Counted from the first letter of the stretch, positions 1 to 8,268 are shown. The stretch is 14,839 nucleotides of DNA from an uncultured Geobacteraceae bacterium (GCA_937958075.1 CALFFB010000034.1:1-14839); one strand, 5' to 3'. The notes: a model not told the origin generated them from the sequence alone. Program-made: numbers and translations.

Positions 1-1310
1 GGCGTTTGTTGTCCCTGATCCTGGCCCTTGTGGTGTTGGTGGGGCTTGGCACCTATCTGCTGCAATCGGGATCACCGCCCGATACTCCCCTGCTGACAAC
101 GGATCATCCGGACAGTACCCGGACGGATCAGGCCTCCGTGCCGCCTGTCCTGGCCGATGCGCCTTTGCCGGAAGCTGAACCGGACAGCGAAACACAAAAC
201 CAACCGCCCCCCAGCCACATAGTGACCCACGCTATTGTCGAGGGGGATACCTTAAGTACCATTTTCGACCAGCTCGGCATCCACAGCGTCATGTATCAGA
301 TTCTCGCAGCGGATGAGGCCTTGTTGGCCCTTGATGTACTGCGTCCCGGCCAGCAGCTGACCTTTACCTTTGATCAGGAAACCGGGAAGGTCCTGCAACA
401 GATGGAGCTTTTTGTCCACCCGGCAAAGCAGGTGGTCTATTCGCGCTTTGACGAGACAGGCTTCGCTTATGATGAGATTATCCATCCGGGGGTCTGGGAG
501 CAGGAGGTCCTCGAAGGGGAGATCCACGGCAGTTTCTACCTGTCAGCAAAACGGGTGGGCTTGAGTGAAATTGAAACGGCATCCATCGGTGATCTTTTTG
601 GCGAGGTGGTGAATTTTGCCAGGGAAATTCGTGCCGGGGACCGTTTTCAGGTGGTTCGCAGCCGCCAGTTTGTTGATGAGGAATTTACCGGTCAGAGTCG
701 CATCGAGGGGGTGCGTCTGCAGCGGGGCGAGCGTGAATATACGGCCTTTCTCTTTGAAGACGGCAACTACTATGATATCAAGGGAGAGAGCCTGGCCCGG
801 GCCTTCAGACGCTACCCCATGAACGGCCAGTACCGCATCAGTTCACACTTCAATCCATCCCGAAAACATCCCATTACCCGCAAGGTGCAACCGCACAATG
901 GTGTCGATTTCGCCATGCCGCGCGGAACCCCCGTTTTCGCCATCGGCGATGGCGTGGTGACGCGGACGAAAAATCATCCCTACGCGGGAAAGTATGTCGA
1001 GATCCAGCACGGCAGCCATTATCTGACCCGTTATCTGCATCTCGACCGGATACTGGTACGTAGGGGGCAGACGGTCAAGCGTGGTGACCGGGTGGCGCTG
1101 TCCGGCAACACCGGGCGATCAACCGGCCCGCACCTCCACTACGAACTGCATGTCAGGGGGCGGCCCGTCAACCCGCTGAAGGCGAAAATCCCTATGGCAA
1201 TCGCCGTTGCCAAGGAAAAACGCAGTCAGTTTGATGAATTGGCCAGAACCCTGGTCGCCGTCATGGATGCCGGGACCCCCAGGGTGGCCAGCCATCGGTC
1301 CGGCGAGTAG
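1..1310 (+). CDS. M23 family metallopeptidase with LysM/OapA-like region, 5' end cut by window
   Basis: Zinc endopeptidase of the MepM/NlpD-like M23 group, expected to cut peptidoglycan peptide cross-links in the periplasm. The frame is open from the window edge; the first possible start is a TTG at 6 and the codon before it is sense, so the true start probably lies upstream. Counting from that TTG, residues 1-19 are a hydrophobic membrane anchor, 25-70 a Pro/Asp-rich linker, about 70-125 an OapA/LysM-like segment (VEGDTLSTIFDQLGI), 160-270 a middle beta region, and 295-392 the M23 domain. Zinc and catalytic residues are visible: H297 and D301 (HNGVD), H345, and H376-H378 (GPHLHYE). All are present, so it should be active. 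It converges with the tautomerase gene 42 nt downstream. The family assignment is firm; the exact substrate is not known. Confidence 0.9.
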   Translation, partial: RLLSLILALVVLVGLGTYLLQSGSPPDTPLLTTDHPDSTRTDQASVPPVLADAPLPEAEPDSETQNQPPPSHIVTHAIVEGDTLSTIFDQLGIHSVMYQILAADEALLALDVLRPGQQLTFTFDQETGKVLQQMELFVHPAKQVVYSRFDETGFAYDEIIHPGVWEQEVLEGEIHGSFYLSAKRVGLSEIETASIGDLFGEVVNFAREIRAGDRFQVVRSRQFVDEEFTGQSRIEGVRLQRGEREYTAFLFEDGNYYDIKGESLARAFRRYPMNGQYRISSHFNPSRKHPITRKVQPHNGVDFAMPRGTPVFAIGDGVVTRTKNHPYAGKYVEIQHGSHYLTRYLHLDRILVRRGQTVKRGDRVALSGNTGRSTGPHLHYELHVRGRPVNPLKAKIPMAIAVAKEKRSQFDELARTLVAVMDAGTPRVASHRSGE

Positions 1311-1352
1311 CTTCAGGCAGACAGGACGTCGACCGCAAGGGGCGCGGTACCA

Positions 1353-1751
1353 TCAATCGACCAGAGGGTCTTCGCCCTGTTGCCAGCCACTCAGGTATTT
1401 TTCCTGGAGATGGAAATCCTCCCCCTTGTGCTCGGTGAGGGTGACGTACATGTTCTCTTTGGGGATGTTCCAGAAGCGGTGCAGCAGATCCATGAACCCC
1501 AGGGTCAGGGTACGGCGCTGCTTGATGGTGCGGCCTTCGCGAATGTCGGCATTAACGACGGCGACCCCCTGTTCGGGCCGCTTTGAGCGGCCGATGGAGA
1601 GGTTGTGGGTGCCCAGCTCGCGGATGGAAATACAGATATGGTCGGTGCCTGTATCCATCACCTCGGAGAAGAGCTTTCGGACCTCTTCGGCAAAGTGGAC
1701 TTTATCGATGTCGGCGACACTGCGATTGATTTCAAATTGCAGATGGGGCAT
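1353..1751 (-). CDS. Tautomerase, 5-carboxymethyl-2-hydroxymuconate delta-isomerase (CHMI) family
   Basis: A 132-residue cytoplasmic protein of the tautomerase superfamily, CHMI-like subgroup (usual length about 125 residues). The diagnostic feature is Met-Pro at the N terminus (MPHLQFEIN): Pro is the catalytic base after Met removal. The frame runs open far upstream, but the start at 1751 is fixed by that Pro2 and by AGGAG seven bases upstream. In other bacteria the family isomerises homoprotocatechuate breakdown intermediates, but no aromatic-degradation genes lie nearby, so the physiological substrate here is unknown. It is divergent from thyX (78 nt between starts) and may share its regulatory region. 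Confidence 0.8.
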   Translation of the reverse strand: MPHLQFEINRSVADIDKVHFAEEVRKLFSEVMDTGTDHICISIRELGTHNLSIGRSKRPEQGVAVVNADIREGRTIKQRRTLTLGFMDLLHRFWNIPKENMYVTLTEHKGEDFHLQEKYLSGWQQGEDPLVD

Positions 1752-1829
1752 GACCTTACTCCTGAAATAGTGGAAGACGTTGTCACCCAGAGACAAGATT
1801 AACATACTTTTTATTGACAAGGATTGCCG

Positions 1830-2747
1830 GTGAAGACAGCACAGACCCGCCCCGCCTCTTGTGAACTTGATACCCTCCTCGGCCAGGCCCTGCCCGTACT
1901 TGACGATGGTTTTGTCCGGGTCGTCGACTATATGGGCAATGACAGCTCCATTGTCCAGGCCGCCCGGGTGTCCTACGGTGAGGGTACGCGCAAGGTGTCG
2001 GAGGATCGGGCCTTGATTCGCTATCTGCTGCGCCATCAGCATACCACACCCTTTGAAATGTGTATGCTCAAGCTGCATGTGCGGGTGCCCATGGATACCT
2101 GGCGGCAGTGGATTCGTCACCGGACCGCCAGTGTCAACGAGTACAGTACGCGCTACTCCATCGCCATCGACCGCGCCCAGCAGACCGCCGTCGACGGGTG
2201 GCGTCTGCAGGCAGCCGACAACAAGCAGGGGAGCAGCGGCCTGGTCGATGAGGCGACGGGCAAGGCGTTGAGCGCCGCCGAGCAGGAGCTTCACCAGCGC
2301 TGTCGCCAGATCTATCAGCAGCGCCTGGAGCTGGGTATCGCCCGGGAGCAGGCGCGCAAGGATCTCCCGTTAAGTACCTACACGGAGGCCTACTGGCAGA
2401 TCGACCTGCACAATCTACTCCATTTTCTCGCCCTGCGCATGGATGCGCATGCCCAGCTGGAGATTCGCCGCTACGCCGAGGTTATCGGTGAGCAGATCGT
2501 CAGTCGTTGGGTGCCCGCCACCTGGGAGGCTTTCCAGGATTATCGTTTCCAGCAGATGACCCTGTCCAGGCTGGAACAGGAGCTGCTGGCGCTGATTGTC
2601 GCCGACCGGCGGGAAGCCGCCAAACGCTGGTGCGAGGAGCGGCAGTGGCTCAGAATCAAAGAGGCAAAGCAGATTCTGTCGCGGGAAGCAAAGGAGTTTG
2701 CCATCAAGCTGGAACGTTTTGGCCTGATCCCCCCCTGGGAGAAATAA
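1830..2747 (+). CDS. thyX: FAD-dependent thymidylate synthase ThyX
   Basis: Flavin-dependent synthase making dTMP from dUMP with methylenetetrahydrofolate and NAD(P)H. The family signature RHRxxSxNExSxRY is intact as RHRTASVNEYSTRY (residues 96-109), and the later block DLPLSTYTEAYWQIDLHNLL with downstream RMDAHAQLEIR matches the substrate- and FAD-binding part. The protein is 305 residues, longer than the roughly 220-250 of short ThyX proteins, because of an extra helical C-terminal tail and an insertion around residues 110-150. The GTG at 1830 is chosen because AAGGA (1819-1823) sits 6 nt upstream; a TTG at 1824 would abut the ribosome site. It stands alone on the + strand, convergent with ccoS 50 nt downstream. 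Confidence 0.95.
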   Translation: MKTAQTRPASCELDTLLGQALPVLDDGFVRVVDYMGNDSSIVQAARVSYGEGTRKVSEDRALIRYLLRHQHTTPFEMCMLKLHVRVPMDTWRQWIRHRTASVNEYSTRYSIAIDRAQQTAVDGWRLQAADNKQGSSGLVDEATGKALSAAEQELHQRCRQIYQQRLELGIAREQARKDLPLSTYTEAYWQIDLHNLLHFLALRMDAHAQLEIRRYAEVIGEQIVSRWVPATWEAFQDYRFQQMTLSRLEQELLALIVADRREAAKRWCEERQWLRIKEAKQILSREAKEFAIKLERFGLIPPWEK

Positions 2748-2797
2748 TCCAGCCCTTTTGGTATGTGTAAACCACCGATGACAGCGGTGCCGACGGA

Positions 2798-2977
2798 TTA
2801 TGAACCGTTTGGCCCGCTATCCTTGTCTTGTTTGTCCTCATCCTCTTCAAGCATCCGGTATTTCGGCCCCTCCACGTCATCAAATTCCCCCTTTTTCACC
2901 GCGTACAGAAAAAACAGCCAGACTCCGGCACCGATACAAAAAGACAGAAATATCAGAAGAATGGTCGACGTCATCAT
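2798..2977 (-). CDS. ccoS: cbb3-type cytochrome oxidase assembly protein CcoS
   Basis: A 59-residue protein with one N-terminal membrane helix (residues about 4-26) followed by the CcoS signature AVKKGEFDDVEGPKYRML and an acidic tail. CcoS is needed for maturation of cbb3-type heme-copper oxidase (cofactor insertion into CcoN). The start at 2977 gives an ATGA overlap with the stop of ccoI, typical of translational coupling; a longer in-frame extension to 3256 lies inside ccoI in another frame and is a shadow. It is the last gene of the ccoH-ccoI-ccoS set. Small size and motif agree well with the family. Confidence 0.9.
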   Translation of the reverse strand: MMTSTILLIFLSFCIGAGVWLFFLYAVKKGEFDDVEGPKYRMLEEDEDKQDKDSGPNGS

Positions 2978-5373
2978 GGGGTAAGCCTTTGGTGTTTGAG
3001 ACGCAGTGCATTCAGCAGAACACAGATAGAACTGATGGCCATGGCGGCGGCGGCATAGACCGGAGCCAGCAGGCCGCTGACGGCAAGGGGGATGGCAATG
3101 AGATTGTAGCTGAAGGCCCAGAACAGATTCTGCCGGATATTGGTGAGGGTGCGCTGCGCCAGGCGCAGGGCAAGGGGGATGGTGGCGAGCTGCGGTCTGG
3201 TCAGAATCAGGTTGGCGCTTTCCACGGCAATATCGGTTCCACCGGCAATGGCGCAACCGATGGCGGCCCGCGACAGGGCCGGGGCGTCATTGATGCCGTC
3301 ACCGATCATCATCACGGAGCCTTGCGGCAGGGCCGCGATAACCTCGGCTTTCTGCTCCGGCGTCAGTTCGGCCCGGTAATCATCCAGACCGAGTTCTGCA
3401 CTGATGCGCCGGGCGACATCCTGCCGGTCACCTGTCAGCAGAAGACATGTGTATCCGAGCCGATGGAGGTCGGCAAACATGGCTGCGGCGTCAGGGCGCA
3501 GGGGATCATCAAGGGCGACACAGCCAAGATAGCTGCTGTCCTGCGCCAGGTGAATTTCACTGCGGCCGTGGCTCTGCAGTGGCGCCGGGAAAATGCCTGC
3601 TTCCTGCAGAAAGCGTTGGCTGCCGGCGCGATACAGATGGCCGTTATGAGCGGCCGTTATGCCACGCCCCGGATGGGTGGTGGCCGTGGCGACCGGCTCC
3701 GGCCGGATGCCACGGCGGGTGGCTTCCGCCATCACCCCGTGAGCCAGGGGATGGTTGCTTGCGGCCTCCACATTCGCCAGCAGTTGCAGAAACCGGTTCA
3801 TCTCCCCTTTATATGGATAGACGGCAGTAACGCGCGGCCTGCCGGTGGTCAGGGTGCCGGTTTTATCGAAAGCCAGGTGGGTGATCCTGGACGCCGTCTC
3901 CAGGACGTCGCCTCCGCGAAACAGGATACCTGACCGGGCCGCCCGCCCGCTGGCAATCATGATTGCGGTCGGGGTCGCCAGGCCCAGGGCGCAGGGACAG
4001 GCGACGACCAGAACCGTCACCGCATTTATCAGGGCAGGTCCTCCATGCAGAGCCCAGTAACAGTAAGTCAGGGCAGCGATGACCAGAACCGCCGGGATAA
4101 AGATGGTTGCCACCCGGTCGGCCAGTCTCTGTATGGGGGCTTTGTCCGTCTGCGCCTGCTCAACGATGGCGGTCATCCGCGCCAGAAAGGAATCACGAGC
4201 CGCCGCGGTGACCCTGACTTCAATAGCGCCGCTCAGGTTCAGGGTGCCGGAGACAACGGTTGAACCCTCTTTTTTGGTCACCGGCAGAGGCTCGCCGGTA
4301 ACCGCCGCTTCGTCAATATCCGTTATCCCCTGGTGAATAATGCCATCGACGGGCAGCCGGTCGCCGGCGGTAAGGCGAATCAGGTCACCGGGGCTCAGTT
4401 CCTGACTGTCGACCTCCTGCCAGCTGTCACCTGCCCATCGGGTCGCCCGCAGCGGCGCCAGCTTGAGCAACCGATCGATGTCGGCGGCTGCCTTCCGGCG
4501 GGCTCCGGCTTCAAGGAGGCGCCCCGCCAGGATGAGGGTGACGATCATGGCGGCGGTTTCAAAATAGACCTCGTCACCCATGCCCATAGCCACCAGGCTG
4601 TACAGATAAGCGCACAGGGTACCTATGGCAATGAGCAGGTCCATATTCGGTTGTCGGTGGCGCAGGCTGATCCAGGCGCCGCGTAAAAAGGGATAGCCGG
4701 AATAAAGGACAACGGGGGTGGTGACAAGGGCCGCCAGATATTCGAGGAGGGTCCGGGTGTGGGGATCGATCCCCTGAAAATATCCGGCGTACAGGGCCAG
4801 GGAAAAGCCCATCAGCTGCATGGTCAGAAAGACCGCGGTGCCGAAACGCAGCAGCAGATCACGCTGTTCACGGTCGGCGGATTGCTGCAGCTCACCGGGG
4901 GTGTAGGGGCGGGCCAGATAGCCGATATCCGCCAGGGTACGGCAGATCTGCCCGGCGCTGGTTGTCTCCGGAGCAAAGCGCACCAGAATCCGGTGGGTGG
5001 CGAAATTGACGCGCGCAGCCACAATACCGGGACGTTTTAACAGCAAGCGTTCAATGAGCCAGACACAGCTGGCGCAGCGGATGCCGTCGAGGATCAGATG
5101 GATTTCCGCCTGGTTGTCATGGCGGTTGACAAAGCGGTCCAGGTATTGGTCGTCAACGCGCAGCGTAAAGGCTTCCTTGAGGGTGCCGATTTGACGGTCC
5201 TGTCTCTGGTAGAAATGCTCCAATCCGGCACCGCGGATTATGAGGTAGGCGCCACGACAGCCGTGACAGCAGAACTGCAGGGCTTGGTCGTCAAGGGTTT
5301 CAGTCACCAGGTCGGTGGCGGGAAAGGCTTCGCCACAATGATGACAGGTCAGCTGTTCCGGAGAAGCCGGCAT
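2974..5373 (-). CDS. ccoI: CcoI/FixI copper-transporting P1B-type ATPase
   Basis: A 799-residue inner-membrane P1B ATPase that moves copper for cbb3 oxidase assembly. Domains in order: an N-terminal cysteine-rich domain (C10, C13, C35, C36, C39; FCCHGC) typical of the CcoI/FixI subgroup; a heavy-metal-associated domain with C100-x-x-C103 (GIRCASC); membrane helices from about 175; the actuator TGE (AVTGEP, 359-361); the membrane CPC metal site C459-P-C461; phosphorylation site D503 in DKTGT; the nucleotide-binding HP motif at 541-542; and the hinge GDGINDAP. All catalytic residues are intact. The start codon overlaps the ccoH stop by one base (TGATG), and the end overlaps the ccoS start by four. 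The N-terminal Cys domain and neighbours argue for CcoI over a general CopA efflux pump. Confidence 0.92.
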   Translation of the reverse strand: MPASPEQLTCHHCGEAFPATDLVTETLDDQALQFCCHGCRGAYLIIRGAGLEHFYQRQDRQIGTLKEAFTLRVDDQYLDRFVNRHDNQAEIHLILDGIRCASCVWLIERLLLKRPGIVAARVNFATHRILVRFAPETTSAGQICRTLADIGYLARPYTPGELQQSADREQRDLLLRFGTAVFLTMQLMGFSLALYAGYFQGIDPHTRTLLEYLAALVTTPVVLYSGYPFLRGAWISLRHRQPNMDLLIAIGTLCAYLYSLVAMGMGDEVYFETAAMIVTLILAGRLLEAGARRKAAADIDRLLKLAPLRATRWAGDSWQEVDSQELSPGDLIRLTAGDRLPVDGIIHQGITDIDEAAVTGEPLPVTKKEGSTVVSGTLNLSGAIEVRVTAAARDSFLARMTAIVEQAQTDKAPIQRLADRVATIFIPAVLVIAALTYCYWALHGGPALINAVTVLVVACPCALGLATPTAIMIASGRAARSGILFRGGDVLETASRITHLAFDKTGTLTTGRPRVTAVYPYKGEMNRFLQLLANVEAASNHPLAHGVMAEATRRGIRPEPVATATTHPGRGITAAHNGHLYRAGSQRFLQEAGIFPAPLQSHGRSEIHLAQDSSYLGCVALDDPLRPDAAAMFADLHRLGYTCLLLTGDRQDVARRISAELGLDDYRAELTPEQKAEVIAALPQGSVMMIGDGINDAPALSRAAIGCAIAGGTDIAVESANLILTRPQLATIPLALRLAQRTLTNIRQNLFWAFSYNLIAIPLAVSGLLAPVYAAAAMAISSICVLLNALRLKHQRLTP

Positions 5374-5810
5374 CAGATGGCCAGCAGGATGCGTTTGGAG
5401 AGCCGTGCGCCTTCCCGTTCAAACTCAGAGCGGATGAGTTGGTCACCGGTGAACTCCGGCAAGGGGGCACTGTAGGTGCCCGGAGAAACTTCCGTCAGGG
5501 GTATCACCAGGGGCTGATGACGCCACTGCAGATGAATACGCGCTTTTGCCCCACTGATCGGCTGACCGTTGCCGTCAGCGAGGGTGTGAATGAGCTGATT
5601 GCCGCTGAGCCGGGCCTGGAGCTGCCAGCCCAGGACGCTGGCGGCTTTTTTCTCCAGCAGGGTGGTGCTGTAGCGCAGACCCTGACTGTAATAATCACGA
5701 TCAGTAATGTCGCTGACCCCGGTGAGGGCACGGTGTGCGGCCCAGCCGGAAAACAGGAGAAACAGACAGATCAGGGTGGGAATGAGCAGGGCTGGTGAGA
5801 GTTTCAACAT
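5373..5810 (-). CDS. ccoH: FixH/CcoH family protein, cbb3 oxidase assembly
   Basis: A 145-residue membrane-anchored protein. One helix near the N terminus (about residues 5-27) is followed by the FixH hallmark DRDYYSQGLRY (DxxYYxxGL type) and a periplasmic beta-rich domain. FixH/CcoH works with the CcoI copper ATPase in cbb3 oxidase assembly. The start at 5810 is chosen because it begins just before the membrane helix and lies 16 nt after the TPR gene stop; an in-frame extension to 5864 would overlap that gene and adds no family-like sequence. The ribosome site is weak (GGA), which suggests coupling to the upstream gene. Confidence 0.85.
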   Translation of the reverse strand: MLKLSPALLIPTLICLFLLFSGWAAHRALTGVSDITDRDYYSQGLRYSTTLLEKKAASVLGWQLQARLSGNQLIHTLADGNGQPISGAKARIHLQWRHQPLVIPLTEVSPGTYSAPLPEFTGDQLIRSEFEREGARLSKRILLAI

Positions 5811-5826
5811 CGATTGGTTCCGGGGG

Positions 5827-6270
5827 TTAACGCAGGCCCAGTCGGGCCAGGAGTTTGCCGGCAATGCGGTTGGCCGGATGGTCGCGTTTTAGGTTTTTGA
5901 AAACATTCGGTTTGCGCAGGCCCAGGCGATTCAGTTCGGTGATGATACGCGGCTCTTTGGAGAACCCCAGCCCCTGGCGGAAGGTGGTGATGGCTTCCTG
6001 CTTGTTGCCCGCCAACAGGTAACAGCGGCCCAGTAGCAGATAGTGCACAGGGTTGTCGAGCTCGAACTTCAAGGCATCACGGCAGGTGCTGATGGCATCG
6101 TCGATCTGACCTGTGGCCTTGGCCCGGGCATAAGCCAGGTAGCTTCGCGCCTCCGGGCTCTTGTCCTGATCGGCCCACTGCTGGAGAAAGATCTGGGCTG
6201 AATGGAGGTAGCCCTTTTCAAGGGCTTCTATGCCGCTGGCTTTTGCTGTGGCTATGGATTTGTCCGCCAT
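5827..6270 (-). CDS. Tetratricopeptide-repeat protein
   Basis: A 147-residue protein made of about three TPR units (residues about 9-37, 38-71 and 72-105, with patterns such as ARSYLAYARAKATGQIDDAI and HYLLLGRCYLLAGNKQEAI), followed by a basic tail. There is no signal peptide or membrane segment, so it should be cytoplasmic. The start at 6270 is supported by GGGAG 8 nt upstream; the frame is open up to 6435 but that part has no repeat character. It sits between the 4-heme cytochrome gene and ccoH, which suggests an adaptor or assembly role in cytochrome or oxidase biogenesis, but this is inference. I do not recognise a named orthologue. Confidence 0.78.
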   Translation of the reverse strand: MADKSIATAKASGIEALEKGYLHSAQIFLQQWADQDKSPEARSYLAYARAKATGQIDDAISTCRDALKFELDNPVHYLLLGRCYLLAGNKQEAITTFRQGLGFSKEPRIITELNRLGLRKPNVFKNLKRDHPANRIAGKLLARLGLR

Positions 6271-6362
6271 GCTGTTGTCTCCCGTACCTGGCTGATATTG
6301 TCCTTGTCGCCTGCCGCGTATCAGCAGCCTGACTTCCGGCAGGACATTGGGCTGCAGTAAGA

Positions 6363-6392
6363 ATTTTACCTGATGTTTCGGACAATAGGCAA
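6363..6392 (-). promoter_or_regulatory. Possible sigma70-type promoter before the TPR-ccoHIS genes
   Basis: In the 170-nt gap between the 4-heme cytochrome and the TPR gene, the minus strand has TTGCCT (6387-6392), an 18-nt spacer and TAAAAT (6363-6368), about 95 nt upstream of the TPR start. It differs from consensus by two bases at -35 and one at -10. It could allow the assembly genes to be transcribed apart from the cytochrome operon. This is motif evidence only. Confidence 0.3.
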
Positions 6393-6440
6393 TTGTTCGA
6401 TGCGCATTCCCTTGCGGGCCGGTCGCTACAGGCAACCGTG

Positions 6441-7244
6441 TTAGTGGCGGGTTGATGAGTGCGGTTGCTGGAGCAGCTCCAGCAGACGGTTGACATCAGC
6501 GTCCTTAAGTTGTACCGGCATCATCTGGGTCAAGGGGTGAATGTCTCGGGGATTTTTCAGCCATTTTTTAAGTTTGTCGGAAGTCCAGGCCGTCTCATTG
6601 TCCGCTGTCTGCGGATAGAACTCCGTCAGCAGTCCGGAAAGATTCGGGGCGACGACACCAGTTCCCAGACCCCCGAGGGTCGTCGTCAGCAGCTGGTGGC
6701 AACCGCCGCAGTGTTTGGTGAAAAGGTCTGTCTGCGCTGCGTTGCCCTCGTCAAAATGAACAATTTGGGGCACCTCTTCCGCATTGGGTTCGCTGTGCAG
6801 AGCCTGGGCATACAGGGCATTGATGAGTGCATCCAGCAGGGAATCGGGGAGGTGGAAATCCGGCATGAAGCGGACGGGATGACGAATAGCTTCGACCAGC
6901 AGGGGAGGGGATGAGCCGATGGCACTGTCATCGAGGTTGGTCGCCAGCTCGTTGCCCTTGCTGCCGCTGATGTGGCAGCGCCGACAGGCATAGCGGTCAA
7001 GAAGCTGCGCCCCTGATTCAGTCTGGGGACTGCCGGGAATCATGAACCAGGCGTAACGTCCTGCAATCAGGCCAAAGTGGGCAATTTCGTGACGTGAGGA
7101 GCGGGGATCGCCACGGTGGCAATCGCTGCAGGTGCCGTACTGCTGGTGATGTGGCGGATGACAGCTCAGACACAGATTGAGCGATCCGTCAGCGTTCAGT
7201 GTTGCCGGAAGCAGCAGAATCAGAAGGGCCAGACGAAGGACCAA
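6441..7244 (-). CDS. Tetraheme c-type cytochrome of the Rieske/cytochrome b operon
   Basis: An exported c-type cytochrome of 267 residues. The start is taken as TTG at 7244, with a G-rich ribosome site (AGGGGGG) 5 nt or so upstream and a signal peptide immediately after (VLRLALLILLLPATLNA); an ATG at 7301 would overlap the upstream gene by 82 nt. Four CXXCH sites start at C25, C39, C87 and C179. The first two are closely spaced as in small multiheme domains. The last two look like class I domains with possible methionine ligands downstream (FMPDF near 127, QMMPV at 240-244). It overlaps the subunit-IV-like gene by 25 nt. Likely role: electron acceptor subunit of the quinol-oxidising complex, in place of cytochrome c1 or f. 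Confidence 0.83.
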   Translation of the reverse strand: MVLRLALLILLLPATLNADGSLNLCLSCHPPHHQQYGTCSDCHRGDPRSSRHEIAHFGLIAGRYAWFMIPGSPQTESGAQLLDRYACRRCHISGSKGNELATNLDDSAIGSSPPLLVEAIRHPVRFMPDFHLPDSLLDALINALYAQALHSEPNAEEVPQIVHFDEGNAAQTDLFTKHCGGCHQLLTTTLGGLGTGVVAPNLSGLLTEFYPQTADNETAWTSDKLKKWLKNPRDIHPLTQMMPVQLKDADVNRLLELLQQPHSSTRH

Positions 7245-7636
7245 TTTTCCCCCCTGAAGTAAAAGGCAATAACGGTCAAAGTGAGAATCAGGACAAAACA
7301 CCCCACCGTCATCAGATTAATCACTTTCTGGTCATTGGGAAACCAGGTCGCCCAGCGCGACGGTTCGGTACGCGGCAGCCAGGGCAACAGGCCGAACACG
7401 ACTCCGATGCCGATAATCAGATAGATGAAGGCGTTGGCATAGCTGACCAGCTCCTGCATCCATAGCAGAAACCAGGCCGAATGGGACGGGTTGGGCACCC
7501 GTGACAGGTCCGCCGCTTCTTCCAGGGGGGCGGCGAAGACCCAGGCCAGTAGCAGCAGCGCCGCGGTACCAAGGCCCATGGCCATGAGGATCAGACGAAA
7601 AAAGGTGGGAGAACTTTTAACGTAGTCGGCTTTCAT
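7220..7636 (-). CDS. Cytochrome b C-terminal domain / subunit-IV-like protein
   Basis: A 138-residue integral membrane protein with three predicted helices (about 13-35, 67-87, 108-128), the size and topology of b6f subunit IV. The segment PNPSHSAWFLLWMQELVSY (48-66) aligns with the Qo-site PEWY region; here PEWY reads SAWF (53-56), so the conserved Glu is replaced by Ala54. Its start overlaps the cytochrome b stop as ATGA (7633-7636), so the two halves are translationally coupled. Together with the preceding b6-like gene it completes a split cytochrome b. The identification rests on order, topology and this weak motif. Confidence 0.78.
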   Translation of the reverse strand: MKADYVKSSPTFFRLILMAMGLGTAALLLLAWVFAAPLEEAADLSRVPNPSHSAWFLLWMQELVSYANAFIYLIIGIGVVFGLLPWLPRTEPSRWATWFPNDQKVINLMTVGCFVLILTLTVIAFYFRGENWSFVWPF

Positions 7637-8268
7637 AGGTAGGGCAGTGTCCCCTTATCACGACGAATGCGGTAAAAATGCAGCGCGCACAAGGATATCA
7701 TCAGCACCGGGATAATGGCGATGTGCAGGGCGTAGAACCTGAGAATGGACAAGGAGCCGCCGATGCCGTCAGGCAACAGGAAACTCCGCACCCATGTGCC
7801 ACCGGGAACAATTGCCACCAGTTCCATCCCCGTTTGCGTTGCCCACAGGGCCAGCTGATCCATGGGCAGCAGGTAACCGGTGTAACCGGCGAACAGGGCG
7901 AGGCAGAGCAGGGCGAAGCCGATCAGCCAGTTCAGCTGCCGCGGGGGGCGATAGGCTCCCGTCAGGATAACCCGCAGCGTGTGGAGGAACAGCAGAACCA
8001 GCAGAGCGTGGGACCCCATACGGTGCAGACTGCGCAGGTATCTGCCGCCGGGAACCTGCTCCTCGAGAAAAAGGATGGAAGCGTAGGCTCCGGTACTGGT
8101 CGGCTGGTAGTAAAACAGCAGCAGCACGCCACTGAATATCAGCAGCAGCAGGGTGGTCATGGCCAGCCCCCCCAGGCAGAAGGTGTAGCGGAGGGTAAGG
8201 TCGCGCCGGCGCACCACTCTGGGGAACAGATGGACGACAAAGTCTTTGAACAGCTCCTGCTTTTTCAT
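7633..8268 (-). CDS. Cytochrome b6-like N-terminal subunit of a quinol:cytochrome c oxidoreductase
   Basis: A 211-residue four-helix cytochrome b that should carry two b hemes across the inner membrane. The ligand histidines are H82/H96 (spacing 14, in SLHRMGSHALLVLLFLHTLR) and H182/H197 (spacing 15). The 15-residue gap is typical of the b6 type rather than mitochondrial-type cytochrome b. The Qo region GYTGYLLPMDQLALWA is recognisable. C31 in TFCLGG aligns with the cysteine that binds the extra heme c_n in cytochrome b6 (FYCLGG). The start overlaps the Rieske stop by four bases (ATGA), and the gene is followed by the subunit-IV-like gene. With a Rieske partner present this is a b6f/bc-type complex, most likely using menaquinol. 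Confidence 0.92.
   Translation of the reverse strand: MKKQELFKDFVVHLFPRVVRRRDLTLRYTFCLGGLAMTTLLLLIFSGVLLLFYYQPTSTGAYASILFLEEQVPGGRYLRSLHRMGSHALLVLLFLHTLRVILTGAYRPPRQLNWLIGFALLCLALFAGYTGYLLPMDQLALWATQTGMELVAIVPGGTWVRSFLLPDGIGGSLSILRFYALHIAIIPVLMISLCALHFYRIRRDKGTLPYL

Noticed and set aside
1332..1348. ACCGC/GCGGT hairpin between the M23 peptidase and tautomerase genes as a bidirectional terminator
   Set aside because: Short 5-bp stem and no T-run on either side.
1752..2294. Long N-terminal extension of the tautomerase frame across thyX
   Set aside because: It is antisense to the conserved ThyX coding region, and the tautomerase needs Pro at position 2, which fixes the start at 1751.
2773..2789. 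CACCG/CGGTG hairpin after thyX as a terminator
   Set aside because: Only 5 bp of stem and no T-run on either strand.
2974..5373. General copper-efflux CopA
   Set aside because: The N-terminal Cys-rich domain and the ccoH and ccoS neighbours fit the CcoI/FixI subgroup better.
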